A stretch of DNA of 64,000 nucleotides from Melastoma dodecandrum (Eukaryota > Streptophyta > Magnoliopsida > Myrtales > Melastomataceae), in assembly GCA_029817715.1 (NCBI GenBank), contig JARUPY010000506.1, forward strand, positions 1 to 64,000. The letters run 5' to 3'. The position numbers and the translations under genes were made by a program. The notes under the pieces are model-generated. The model saw only the letters and a list, made by a program, of their open reading frames with translations, did not search any database and was not told where the DNA came from. Numbering within the stretch: the first letter of the stretch is position 1; each line of letters starts with the position of its first letter. Shown here one piece after another: positions 30,600 through 47,454 of the stretch.

Positions 30600-31020
30600 A
30601 GGATAGTGAGTTTTTGAAATATGCCCGAAGTTCTGTGATCTTCTCAAGCTTCGAAGATCCACCAGTGTCGTCGCTGTCCTTGTTTGCATCTGAACTTAAA
30701 AATGCCTCGAGTTCGCCCTTCAACTTCTCGACAACCGTTTTCTTCTCCTCCTCGAAATGTGCTTTGCTTCCGACGGCTTCACCTGGACTGTCTCAACTGT
30801 GAATGGAGGCCTCTATCGTCCTCGGTCGCTTCGAGGAGGAAGGATATGGATGACAATGATAGTGTTGAAAACATCGCTCCTTACCTTTGGAAAGCACTCG
30901 AAGCCTCCGCTAGTCATATTCAACAAGGCCAAAGATGAAACTTTGGAAGGCACCATTGCAGCCAACTTGCTAGCGATCATACCTCCTGGACATAGATGAA
31001 ATTACCGTCACAAATGATGC
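30600..31020 (-). pseudogene. Alpha/beta-hydrolase exon fragment plus coil-rich fragment
   Basis: On the minus strand near 30,985-30,885 one frame reads GGMIASKLAAMVPSK followed by SLALLNMTSGGFECFPK. This is the strand and helix after the nucleophile elbow of plant alpha/beta-hydrolase proteins, and it ends at a gtaagg donor. The elbow itself (expected GHSMGG) is destroyed. A second coding-like piece at about 30,780-30,620 (VVEKLKGELEAFLSSDA and KLEKITELRAYFKN) is charged and helical and belongs to an unknown protein. Confidence 0.5.
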
Positions 31021-32480
31021 CTGGACATGGCTTAAATGCAAGACGATAGGAATTCCAAGCACCTTTGAGCCGCGACCAAATCCTTCGATGACAGGACCTC
31101 CAATATGTCAAGGTTCTATGGGTGAAGTATCCTCCACCCCTGCCAAAACAAAAAAAAGTTGTCCAGCAGAATCAAACTTCCATGAAAGCTCAGGATTATG
31201 CAGCGAAAAGGACGTCTAAGCAAATGTATAGGGACTTACAATCTGGGAAAGGAAGCAAACCCCATTTTTCTTCGTCTGCAGAGATGTAATGATGGTTCTG
31301 CTTAGGAAGGGATGGCTCAACAAGGACTTCCGTTCCAGCAGCTTCACGCATCATCCAAATCGACCACAAATTACAAGAGGATGATAGGTCATCAATTGCA
31401 AATGATCAGAAATTATACACTACCTCCAGTCATCCCACTATATCAATGGGTTTTGATAGACCAAATGGAACATATGAGCATCACAAAGATGAAGTAACCA
31501 CATGATGTGAGGGTTAGGAACGGGAGCAAAAGCCATTATTATGAGTATGCGTTTCATTGGATATCCGCATCAACATGAATTCTATATCAGCATTATTTTT
31601 AAGCCAGAAGTGCACATTCAAGGCTTGCATCGAGGGACAGAAGAAGGCTATTGGACAAATATTTAACCTATGACCAAGACCATCGATTTTCCACAGATTT
31701 TTCAGGAATAAAATGTTCGGAGGAGGCAACACTCAGTGTTAGCATCAAATCTTCGTGAACCTTTTTTTAGTAACCTCGAGAGATCTCGAAAATCAACAAT
31801 CCCAACAAATCAGGGAGTAACCCATGATCTCACCTGACAAAAGGATCCACGTCCACGCTCAACGGTCTCCCACGATCAATCTGCACGATTCCTCGATATT
31901 TCTGGAAAGAGAAGATTTTCCTGAGAGGACGGACGAACATAAACAAAGGGGTGGGGGGACTAACACAAAAGAAGGGGGACAAGAATCAGGAGAGGGACAG
32001 AACTTTTCTTGGAGACCAGATTCTGAGAGTTCTTCTTCGATTGATCCTTCCCGAAGACCTCCAAGGTAGGTTTAGCTCCACATGAGGAAGCCCCTTTGTT
32101 GCCAACTCCATCCCAACCTCCGTCGACCGCAATTGGAGATGATGCTGCCATCAATGATCAGAGCAAGCTTCAATGCGATCAACCAGCAACGACCAACAGG
32201 AGTAATGGTGCCTTCCCTTGCTACAATGGAAGAAACAACGACCCCCTTTAGACGGATTGGCTAGCACAACACCTCCCGTGCCATCGATGAAGGACGGATT
32301 TTAAGCTTCCTGTGACCGCACATGTGCGCCACGGGAGGCCTTTTTTGATTTTAACCATTTACTTTACCTGCGCAGGTTCAGGAGATGGCTAACAGTGTCA
32401 TCTTTGTCGACCACGATTTCCTGTCCTAGCCTCCATCCAGAAACAGTCGCGGCAACCCACGTCCTTCCTGGTATCTTCAA
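31020..32480. other. Unclassified DNA within the gypsy region
   Basis: Short ORFs only. The ORFs near 31,824-32,154 on both strands are polar, low-complexity and unrecognised. Probably old inserted or rearranged repeat DNA. Confidence 0.3.
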
Positions 32481-32601
32481 ACCCCGTGGCGCTAGGACGA
32501 TTCTCTCACCCCCGATATGACGGCGGCAACCCCCAGTTCCTCGAAGCTTGCGTCAGCGACCATGAGCTATCTCTGGTTCTGAGCTCAGATCCCACCATTC
32601 T

Positions 32602-32840
32602 CGACGCCCCAAGAGCCAGCGGTGGGGAACCCATCTTTCCCCAGCGTGTCCAGAACCGGCAGCGGCAAACCCGTCTCTCCGGCGTCTCTAGACAACCGCA
32701 GCAGCGGAGCCCTCTTTTCCCTACGTCTCCAGGGCTAGCGGCGGCAACCTGTTGTCCCCGGCATCCCCAGAACCAGCGGCAGCGAGCTCCGTTCTCCATG
32801 ACATCTCCAGATCCAACGGGAGCGACCCATGTCCTCCCCG
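32602..32840. repeat. GC-rich minisatellite, about six units of ~40 bp
   Basis: Each unit follows the pattern CGTCTCCAGAACCAGCGG, then CGGCAACCC, then TTTCCC. Units start near 32,602, 32,643, 32,683, 32,723, 32,762 and 32,801. A more decayed unit may lie near 32,515. The overlapping ORFs at 32486-32893 (plus) and 32506-32799 (minus) are products of the repeat. Confidence 0.65.
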
Positions 32841-33029
32841 ACCTTCGTCGATCCGAAAGTGTCTTCGGTGAAGCTTCTATCTCGTCTCGTTGACCCCAGG
32901 CGATGCCCCTGAGAGGCCGGATTTGCTGGTGTTTTCAATTAGCTCTTTGCTGGTCACCCGAACCAAAAGAGAGAGAGGTAACAGATCCCATTCTCGTTAA
33001 AGCAATTTGATCACCACTCTTCAATTAAC

Positions 33030-34366
33030 GGGTTGGGCCCAAGTGCATAGGCCCACGATCACCACCCTTCCCCGTTCCCTTTGATCTAAATACTTGATCT
33101 GTGGTTGCGGTGTATGCTGTTAGGCTTTTAGGATTTTATCGTCGCATGTTGTTGCTAAACCAACACACATGAGTTTGGGACCAAAAAGCCCGAATCGGAT
33201 CCAACGCCCGTAAAACATTGACATGAATCCGGAGTCATGCCCGGATCGGGTCCAACACACGTTTACCAAAAGTAAACTTTTGGAGCAAACGCCACCCTTT
33301 TCGCATGTTCAATGTAAGAGTTAGTAATTAAAGAATCCCCGAACCAACTGTTTTTCCGACTTAACAGTTTTAAAATAAAAGTCGGTGACGACTCCGTAAT
33401 TGTTTACCTAGGTTAAACGACAACACATTTTTACAAACGGAGCCATTTTTGGATGGGTGACGGCAACTCGAGCCGCTCCTTGAATCCTCCCCGAATTTCC
33501 CAAGCGAGGTCTTACGCAGCCTTTCGCCCGTCGCCTTCAAGGACTGGAGGTGGTTAGCGAAACGCCCCGCAGATCCGTTCGAGAACCAAGGGAGGGATCA
33601 ACTCGGTGTCCTTCCATAGCATCCGACGCTCGAGTCGTGATGTTGACTGGATTGGGCCTCGGGGAGCGGGCCCAATCCTCTTGTTGCTGGAGCCGCCGCG
33701 TGCGTGCTAGGCGGAAGGCGCGCATACACATACTAGAAAATCTGGTCAGCGTAGTTGTAGACTTGATGGCAGAGCGCTGTAGACTTGCACTTCTCGATTG
33801 GCAGAACTTAGCTGATGGGCTTGGTGGAATGACTGTGTCGAATGTAGAGGCGGACGTGGATACCAAGGCTACGGTGGCTCACCCTGGTGGTGGTGTCGAA
33901 GGCGGAGAAGTGTACCGGGACTACGATGGCTCCTCTTGGAGTTGGAGTTGAAGGTGGAGGGTTGTTACCAGAGCTACGGTTGCTCACTCTGATGGTGGAA
34001 GTGAAGGCGGGGATTTGCTACCAAAGCTACGGTTGCTCACTCTAATGGTGGAAGTGAAGATCAATGAAACCTTAGGGGTTTCGCCCAGGTCGGGGAATCT
34101 TAACAACTAACAACTAAGGGGTGATGAGCAAGATAAGCTTCGGTTGGCTGATTTGTTCGTGATTTTCTCCGAGGGAGATCTTCTCCTTTTATACCCAGTC
34201 TGTTACGACTTGCTGAAGATCTTCCAGACTCAACCACTCCCAAGAATCTCGGAGCCAATAAATTGACTTCCACTCGAGTAGACGTGGGTCGTAGACTCCT
34301 CTAACTTCGGTTTAATTAATTGTCTTTTAAGACGTGCATCAGTACATACGTGGGTTGTAAGCTCTT
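33030..34366 (-). repeat. Gypsy LTR-like block B (outer end truncated)
   Basis: 33,030-33,735 matches 22,560-23,410 of block A. 34,166-34,366 matches 23,496-23,695, including the TATA box. The intervening ~430 bp is absent from block A and holds two near-identical ACCAAAGCTACGGTTGCTCACTC-type segments. About 200 bp of the LTR start seen in block A is missing; kinase-array spacer starts at about 34,367. Confidence 0.55.
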
Positions 34367-34599
34367 ACAATGTTGTTAATTTTCCATTGATGTTACACAC
34401 AAATTTGAGCTCCGAAATTTCTTCTTTTCAACAACCTTCACTATAAAGTCAAAGGTGTGTGATCTTCATCTTTGCCTGGACAATGGCAACTACGCTACCA
34501 ACTATGCCTCCCAAGCAAAGCACAACTTCATTGCCACGACGAGTTCAATCACCATGACTTAGGGCCTATTCAACGCTTCGATAGGTCCACGGGAGGACC

Positions 34600-34790
34600 T
34601 TCACCTCCACAATCCTCGAAGCTTCCCCATTTTCTTCATCCCTGTCGCGATCCTCCTTCCCTTCTCTTCGCTCCTCTGTTCCGTCGTTGGCCCGTATGGT
34701 CTTTTGTCGCGACCAGGAGGGGAACTTCACGTCCAAGGCAAATCAATTTTCTACGACAACCGCGTCAAAGTTTGTGGTTTAGGATGGATG
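34600..34790 (+). pseudogene. CRK first-exon remnant in spacer 1
   Basis: The sequence CTTCACCTCCACAATCC, then CCCCATTTTCTTCATCCC, then GCGATCCTCCTTCCCTTCTC matches the signal-peptide coding start of the intact CRK at 58.17 kb. It continues to the equivalent of its GGGAACTTCACGTCCA segment (start of DUF26). It is truncated and frameshifted. Equivalent pieces occur at 40,060 and 44,950. Confidence 0.7.
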
Positions 34791-35084
34791 ATTTCACTTT
34801 CAATCCAGCGTCTATTAGTTTTCTTAGTTTATTTTATTTTGATTATGGTAAGGCTAATACATTTAATTAAGAGCACCCTCAATCACAAACTCAAAACACT
34901 AAACACGAACGAGTGAAATCGTAAACACAATTCTAAAACCTAAACATTAAAACTAAAAGTAGTGTTTCAAACACGTAGCTTCTAATTAATCAATAATTAC
35001 AGAAATTGATTTTTTTTTTCATAGTTTGACATTTATTTTTTTGGTGTGCACATTCAATAATGGAAATTGAGTTTTGCTGACTTT

Positions 35085-35220
35085 TGACTCACGGTGGCTG
35101 TCATGTCATGTTAATATAGAGATTACACCAAGCTATATCTGACAATATATAAACTGTCTATAAATACGATGATTCTATTGTCTATCATTGTCCCTAATTG
35201 TTTCTTAATTTTTCTAACAG
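35085..35220 (-). repeat. Copia LTR copy inside the duplicated promoter block
   Basis: It matches 17,225-17,351: the LTR plus about 16 bp of internal sequence. No copia coding sequence accompanies it, and similarity with the kinase 1 upstream region continues without a break beyond the LTR. It was therefore copied by segmental duplication rather than inserted independently. Confidence 0.75.
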
Positions 35221-35236
35221 TATTTGACTAATAGCA

Positions 35237-35495
35237 TGTTTGGTTTTTGGAATAGATTTATGAATGAAATGGAATGGAAAGGGAGAAAAAAATATTGTGA
35301 TTAGAAAGAGATTTGTTTTAAAAATGGTCTGTTTAGTCAAAGAAGAAGAGGAAGAGAATGGAATGTGCAAGGGATTATTCAATTTCTCTTTGAAATATAG
35401 AAAATTAAATGGAATAAAATAAAAAGGAAAAGAAAAGCAAAATAAATAAGATTATTAGTCCGTTATATTTCATCGCCAAATCCTTAAACCAAACA
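35237..35495. mobile_element. MITE-like element, duplicate copy
   Basis: Same termini (TGTTTGGTTT / AAACCAAACA) and interior as 17,369-17,639. It is present only upstream of kinases 1 and 2. Confidence 0.45.
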
Positions 35496-36188
35496 CACAG
35501 TAAGAGTAAACAAGAGACCGACGTGGTTCATCGATGGAGACATTGACGTTGTGCTTGGTTTGACCAGAATATTACCAAACATTGACAGACATGGTCGATG
35601 TTTCTTTTTTATTAGTCGAGTCGCCCACGTTTTTAGAACTAAATAAATTACGAGCTATTCGGTCATGTTACACGCTCCCATCTCGCAGCCATTAATCGCA
35701 TACTCTTACTTCAATTACTATTTTAACCACGTTTCCAAATCACATCCATCATTCATCTTCCTGAACGAATTACATACCGATTTTCGGGTTACCGACTCCA
35801 ATTCCAAACTTTTAAAATTTTGGGAATTCGGGATCGGTATTTGATATTCTGGAATCGAGATTGAGAATGATATTTTATTAAAACGGTATCCGGAATTGGA
35901 TTTGGTTGTCAAATAATTCATTTTGGAGCTTAGACAAAATAAATATGAGATTCGATTTTAAGATATTATTTCAAAAACTTTCGAACTTAATGTTTTCACG
36001 TAACAGTAACATTATCTTGGAAGGAAACTCCCGCGTTGACAAGGAATGTCAATGTGAAGCAGTTCCATTCCGTGTCTTTATTCCAAAGGTAGAAATTTCT
36101 AAAATGGCAACTCAGCTCTGCTTTCACTGGAAACAAAACGCCACGGGGGACTTGCCAAAGAAAGAAAGAAGAATTGCTTTGTTACGTC

Positions 36189-39169
<2,981 letters not shown>

Positions 39170-39409
39170 TCCCGAGCCACAGTCAAATCCCGCCATATTC
39201 ACCAGCAGTTTGATTGCAACATCAGCTTCTAGGAATACTTTTTTTGCTTTTTATGACAAGCTTGGAGGAATACTTAACCTCACATATGGTAGAAAAAAGC
39301 AGAGATACAGTTAATCGTTGTTTTCAGAAATATAAGTATGATCGTGTAGTGCTCTCATCTGTTTGAGATGGAGATATAAAGTTAGATCTTTTCCATGTTG
39401 ATCCACTGT

Positions 39410-39830
39410 GAATGGGGAGATAGCGGCCGGTGATGATCACTGCTTCATCCGTGGTGAGAAACTCCACATTCCAGCGACATGTTTCAACCCCAGTTTCCAT
39501 TTCATGCTCTCATCGACCATTCGAGGATTTCTTGTTCATATTCGCTATGCACCTCGTTCATATTCGAGGTTATTATGTGTCGGATTTGCGTCTCTTGTAA
39601 CCTTCCTAGGCACATTATTATTGAGTGCGTTTCTTGTCTATCCGCCATGAAATGTGGTCGTTCGAAATATGTTCCATCTTCTTTCCTCTGAAATGAACGA
39701 GAACAAAGCTCCAACTCGCGGGTCCGGCCGGCGTAATGCTGACGAGTCGTATTCGCGGGTCCTATGCCCTTTTCTACGAGTTTAGTTACTTCCTATTGAC
39801 TCTCCTGATCACCTAAATTACATTAATGTT
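39410..39830. pseudogene. Spacer 2 with short-chain dehydrogenase remnant (minus)
   Basis: The minus strand at about 39,510-39,410 encodes MKWKLGLKHVA and then degenerates; the best-preserved copy of this segment is at 56,240-56,349. The remainder of the spacer is shared with spacer 3 and carries no intact gene. Small plus ORFs here (39408-39650) are by-products. Confidence 0.45.
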
Positions 39831-40059
39831 GTTAATTTTCCATTAATGTTACACACAAATTTGAGCTCCGAAATTTCTCCTTTTCAACAACCTTCGCTAT
39901 AAAGTCAATGGTGTGTGATCTTCATCTTTGTCTGGAAAATGACAACTACGCTGCCAACAATGCCTCCAAAGCAAAGCTCAACTCCATTGCCACGACGAGT
40001 TCCAGCACCATGACTCTTAGGGCGTATTCAACGCTTCGATAAGTCCGTGGGAGGACCTT

Positions 40060-40250
40060 CACCTCCACAATCCTTGAAGTTTCCCCATTTTCTTCATCCC
40101 TGTCGCGATCCTCCTTCCCTTCTCTTCGCTCCTCTGTCTCGTCGTTGGCCCCTATGGTCTTTTGCCGCGACCAGGACGGTTACTTCACGTCCAAGCAAAC
40201 CTATAAATCAATTTTCTACGACAACCGCGTCAAAGTTTGTGGTTAGGATG
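40060..40250 (+). pseudogene. CRK first-exon remnant in spacer 2
   Basis: Second copy of the CRK 5' fragment (CACCTCCACAATCCTTGAAG, then GCGATCCTCCTTCCCTTC). It extends to GTTACTTCACGTCCAAGCAAACC, equivalent to the NFTSSET start of the CRK ectodomain, then decays. Confidence 0.7.
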
Positions 40251-41106
40251 GATGATTTCATTTTCAATCCAGCGTCTATTTGTTTTCTTAGTTTATTTTA
40301 TTTTAATTATGGTAAGGCTAATACATTTAATTAAGAGCACCCTCAATCATAAACCATAACCGTGAAATTGCAAACACAGAACATTAAATTCTAAACCCTA
40401 AACGTTAAAACACTAAAAATAGTGTTTCAAACACGTGGCGATGTCTAGCTTCTAATTAATCAATAATTACATAAATTGATTTTTTTTTCAAAGTTTGACA
40501 TTTTATTTTGGTGTGCACATTCAATAATGAAAATAGAAGCACAACTTTAACAGTTTTTAAAATAAATTCATTAAAAAATTCATCAAAATGGGAATGTAAT
40601 ACAATATATATATATAATTCTAATATTTTGTTTATTAAAGAAGTAAAAGGAGAAAAGTTAGAGAATTATCGTCGTGCTGATAAATATCGATTTGTACAAT
40701 CTTATTGTTATACAGCACCCAATTGTCCTAAAAACTCGAACTTATAGGTGGAAGTGTGACTTCATTTTCAACACTTAAGGCATGATTTGGAAACAAAATG
40801 AGGGGGGAATGTCAATGTGAAGCAATTCTATTCGAGTTTTGTTGTGAAATAGCATAATTATATTTAAATTTTTTTTACCTAATTACTAATTCGGTATTTG
40901 AAATACGATTTTATTTAAAAAATATAAGAAACTCGGTGTATTTCATAAAAAGAAAAGTAGGATTGATATTAGTCAAAGGAATTAATAACAAACATCCAGT
41001 TCCATTCCGCCATTTTTTTCCCCTCGATTGAATTTTCTAAAAAGGCAACTCATCTCTGCTCCACTGGAAAGTAAACAAAACTTGTTAGAGCAAGAAACGA
41101 GAATAG

Positions 41107-44063
<2,957 letters not shown>

Positions 44064-44299
44064 TCCCGAGCCAGAGTCAAATCCCGCCGCGTTCACCAGC
44101 AGTGTGATTGCAACATCAGCTTCTAGGAATACATTTTTTGCTTTTTATGACAAGCTTGGAGGAATACATAACCACACATTCGGTAGAACAAAGAAGCGAC
44201 ACAGTTAACCGTATTTTTCAGAAATTGAAGTGTGATCGTGTAGTGCCCTCCCCTGTTTGAGATGGAGATCTAAAGTTACATCTTGTGCATGTTGATCCA

Positions 44300-44720
44300 C
44301 TGTGAATGGGGAAATAGCGGCCGGTGATGATCACTGCTTCATCCGTGGTGAGAAACTCCACATTCCAGCGACATGTTTCAACCCCAGTTTCCATTTCATG
44401 CTCTCATCGACCATTCGAGGATTTCTTGTTCATATTCGCTATGCACCTCGTTCATATTCGAGGTTATTATGTGTCGGATTTGCGTCTCTCGTAACCTTCC
44501 TAGGCACATTATTATTTTGTGCGTTTCTTGTCTTTCCGCCACGAAATGTGGTCGTTCGAAATATGTTCCGTCTTCTTTCCTCTGAAATGAACCAGGACAA
44601 AGCTCCAACTCGCAGGTCCGGCGTAATGCTGACGAGTCCTATTCGCGGGTCCTATGCCCATTTCTACAAGTTTAGTTACTTCCTATTGATTATCCTGATC
44701 ACCTAAATTACATTAATATT
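44300..44720. pseudogene. Spacer 3 with short-chain dehydrogenase remnant (minus)
   Basis: Nearly identical to spacer 2 from 39,410. The dehydrogenase-like segment (minus, about 44,410-44,300) is frameshifted relative to the copy after kinase 4. No intact gene. Confidence 0.45.
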
Positions 44721-44949
44721 ACAACGTTGTTAATTTTCCATTGATGTTACACACAAATTTGAGCTCCGAAATTTCTTCTTTTCAACAACCTTCGCTATAA
44801 AGTCAAAGGTGTGATCTTCATCTTTGCCTGGACAATGCCAACTACGCTGCCAACAATGCCTCCCAAGCAAAGCTCAACTCCATTGCCACGACGAGTTCCA
44901 GCACCATGACTTAGGGCCAATTCAACGCTTCAATAGGTCCGCTGGAGGA

Positions 44950-45140
44950 CCTTCACCTCCACAACCCTTGAAGCTTCCCCATTTTCTTCATCCCCGTCGC
45001 GATCCTCCTTCCCTTCTGTTCGCTCCTCTGTCCCGTGGTTGGCCCGTATGGTCTTTTGCCGCGACCAGGACGGGAACTTTACGTCCAAGCAAACCTATAA
45101 ATCAATTTTCTACGACAACCGAGTCAAAGTTAGTGGTTAG
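44950..45140 (+). pseudogene. CRK first-exon remnant in spacer 3
   Basis: Third copy of the CRK 5' fragment (GACCTTCACCTCCACAACC, then CCCGTCGCGATCCTCCTTCC). It ends about 150 bp before the left inverted repeat of the virus-carrying insertion. Confidence 0.7.
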
Positions 45141-45294
45141 GATGGATGATTTCATTTTCAATGAAGTGACTATTAGTTTTCTTAGTTTATGTTATTTTCA
45201 TAATGGTAAGGCTAATACATTTAATTAAGAGCACCCTAAATCACAAACTCAAAACGCTAAACACTAACGGTGAATCCGTAAACATTAAAACTAA

Positions 45295-45404
45295 GGCTTA
45301 ATTATCAAATATACCCTCAACTTTACTAGTTTTATCCGATCTAGCCTGAAGTTTAAATTGTATCTCTAGGTAGCCTGTACTTTTGACTTGCTTCAATTTT
45401 ATCC
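45295..45404 (+). repeat. Left terminal inverted repeat
   Basis: It begins GGCTTAATTATCAAATATAC and aligns with the reverse complement of 52,673-52,782. Shared blocks include TTATCAAA, GTATCTCT and a terminal TATCC. Confidence 0.65.
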
Positions 45405-45465
45405 TAACTATTTCAGTCTCTCGGTTAACTTTCCCAGACAATAAGAAAATTAATTCTTCTTAAGC

Positions 45466-45477
45466 GGCTCTGATACC
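45466..45477 (-). promoter_or_regulatory. Viral minus-strand primer-binding site (tRNA-Met)
   Basis: The minus strand reads GGTATCAGAGCC, matching 12 of 13 bases of the initiator tRNA-Met binding site used by caulimovirids (the first base is A instead of T). It lies about 500 nt downstream of the predicted leader start, a spacing similar to that in cauliflower mosaic virus. Confidence 0.75.
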
Positions 45478-45494
45478 TTCAAGGAAATATTCCT

Positions 45495-45791
45495 TCAAGA
45501 GTATCTCGAACTTGCCGCAAACCCAAGATTGGATTTACCTTCAAGGAAATATTCCTCAAATTCACTCTGCAAGAGAGTCAGCTCTTCTAATTTCTTAGAG
45601 TAGCTATCCACAAGCTCAATTAGCTGCTGTATTTGCGCTGAGAGGCCTGCCAGTCGATCTACTACCGTGTTGAGAAGTCCAGTAGCAGAATCCTTGCCCA
45701 CACCGTGATCCAAATGTAGGAGCTCGGGGTTTGGACAATCAGTCATAAGACTCTTGCTTTCGCAACTGTCGTGCTTTTGCACCACCTTCAC
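45495..45791 (-). CDS. Leader-region ORF with coiled-coil character
   Basis: 98 codons. Heptad-like hydrophobic spacing runs through VDRLAGLSAQIQQLIELVD and the following SKKLEELTLLQSEFEEY, suggesting a coiled coil. It lies between the promoter and the primer site, where caulimovirids usually have only short upstream ORFs. It could be a virion-associated-type coil protein or a chance ORF in a decayed leader. Function not assigned. Confidence 0.35.
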   Translation of the reverse strand: MKVVQKHDSCESKSLMTDCPNPELLHLDHGVGKDSATGLLNTVVDRLAGLSAQIQQLIELVDSYSKKLEELTLLQSEFEEYFLEGKSNLGFAASSRYS

Positions 45792-45974
45792 AATCTTATT
45801 AGATCATGAAGATTATCATAAACTACACAGCGGAAAGTTTATCATACCTTAACTCAGTGGGTTGCTCAGAGGGTTCACCAAGCTTCCGCAACAATAGAGA
45901 TCCAAGAGTAGCACAATTCTCAGGCTAGAGAATTCAGCGAACGCATCCGCAAACTGGAGAGGCTCTTCTGTGTC

Positions 45975-46008
45975 GTTCCAATGCCCTTACACTGAGGGTC
46001 TTATATAG
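45975..46008 (-). promoter_or_regulatory. Viral pregenomic RNA promoter (TATA box)
   Basis: The minus strand at 46008-46000 reads CTATATAAG, the same TATA core as well-known caulimovirid full-length transcript promoters. Transcription would start near 45,975. A second TATATA at 46,242-46,237 is an alternative. Confidence 0.6.
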
Positions 46009-46344
46009 ACACTCCTCATCCAAGGTTTCAGCCCAAGGCTATACTCCCTGCAAGGTTCTTGATCTTTCGATCTGACCTTCCGTTAGACTCAACCAATGTT
46101 GATTAATTCTAACCACCTTACTCTTGGTTCCTTAAGGTATTCGGAGAGCGATTCAGAGATTTCTTACTCAGAGTTTTTGAGAGAGAATTTCTCTATTTGA
46201 TTCGCCTCCCCCCTAATGAGGTAGAGGACTTGTGAATATATACACAAGGGAGCTGGTGCCTATGCACTGTTTGCCAGCTCAAAAGTAAAAGGAATCGAAA
46301 CTGTTGCAAAAGTTAGTGGGGTCCTAATGACCGACAAAAATGTC

Positions 46345-47454
46345 CTAGTCTAACTCTATGCAGTTGTCTTCTCCCGTCTGCATTGGAGCGCTATCTTGGG
46401 AGACTCCTTCCTTGTTGTTGGCGTTTGAAGTTTCGCCAACTCCTTCTTTCTCTGAGAGTCCCGGTGGGTCTTGGACCACTTTAAGAATTTGTTGGGCTCT
46501 CTCATCATGCTCGATTTGCTGATTTAAGGTCTTGTCTGTAAAATCAGCAATCTTGCTCCAAACCTCGAAGGTGTCGGTTCGGAGGTGCAGCTCAGAGTTC
46601 TCTCGCCTCCAGAAGCTATCCAGAAGGTCGAGCATTCTCTGCCATCCTCGGTCTCCTGCTTGTTCATCTATGAGGCTCAGATTTGACCGAAGAATCGTGA
46701 CGGTGATTATACCATCACAGAGCACGTAGTATTCGTCCTTGCGGGCTAACACATGCTCCAGCACATCTTTAAGGAACTCAACCTTTATGGCCTTTCGGAC
46801 AGTTTTGTCCTTGTAGTATTTTCGCCATAAACCTCTCTGATCGAGGTCCTGTCGTTGAGGTTCCGTCAGACGTCTACTCTCACATGGATGGATGTCCCAT
46901 ACTTGCAGATTTTGAAGTATCACCTTCCCATACTGCGGATGGTCTTCCTCCTCCATTATTGTGCTAGTAATCAACGCCGTGGCATACTTTGGTCCGTAGC
47001 CTAAGCATCCGAGTATATACCTTACCAACGTAGGTAGGGGTTCCATACATTCTGGTTCTGATCTGTCGATCTCCAGTATGTCCACAAACCAAGCATACAC
47101 GTAGGGTGCTGCTACTCCCACCATATCTGAGTGAATTCGCAGAGATGGCCACTTCCCCGATATCCAGTGTAGATACGGTTGAAGTACAATGTTTTATTCA
47201 AGCGAGGATTCACTCATGTCCACTACTACCTTTGGGACGTCGTATTCTCTAACTTCCCCCGGTATTATAGACATTGTTGTGGAGAATATCTGCCGCCTTT
47301 CTTTTTCAACTCGAGACAGCTCCTCCTCACCTGAAGCCATAATCGATAGCTTATACTCCAGATCTTTGATGTACTCAACGGTCTTTCTTGCAAAAAACTC
47401 AATCTGGCGCTTGTCATCATGTTTGATGCCACCCATGAGTCCTCCACAGACCAC
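46345..47454 (-). pseudogene. Downstream viral ORF (position of transactivator/inclusion protein)
   Basis: Two ORFs in the same frame, 47454-47194 and 47124-46345 (259 codons), are separated by stop codons and probably represent one former gene. They follow the polymerase and precede the promoter, which is where several caulimovirid genera encode a translation transactivator/inclusion-body protein. I cannot see the RNase H-like motif usual in that protein. The C-terminal tail is polar and Asn/Glu/Ser-rich. Identity rests on position. Confidence 0.4.

Larger units (their letters stand above)
22560..34366 (-). mobile_element. Degenerate, composite Ty3/gypsy retrotransposon region
   Basis: Minus-strand order from high to low coordinates is LTR-like block B (33,030-34,366), foreign inserts (30.2-33.0 kb), gag (about 29.9-28.2 kb), protease (about 26.9-26.6 kb), truncated reverse transcriptase (about 25.8-25.2 kb), a polypurine tract (GGGGGGCTTA just right of 23,906) and LTR-like block A (22,560-23,906). 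RNase H and integrase are absent, so the internal region is deleted after RT. The gag-protease-RT order in Ty3/gypsy style and the long leader suggest a Tat-like lineage. Block B is cut at its outer end, where spacer sequence of the kinase array begins, so no target-site duplication can be read. Stops and shifts break all domains. Confidence 0.75.

Noticed and set aside
32486..32893. 135-codon Pro/Arg/Ser-rich ORF as a gene
   Set aside because: It is produced by the 40-bp minisatellite, which opens frames on both strands.
44302..44706. 134-codon plus ORF conserved between spacers 2 and 3
   Set aside because: The spacers are near-identical recent duplicates, so conservation is uninformative, and the segment is better explained by the SDR remnant on the other strand.
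44824..45228. 134-codon plus ORF in spacer 3 as a novel secreted protein
   Set aside because: It is an out-of-frame reading of the CRK first-exon remnant.
46237..46242. TATATA as the main viral promoter
   Set aside because: The CTATATAAG at 46,008 has the better core and the expected ~500-nt distance to the primer site; this one is kept only as an alternative.
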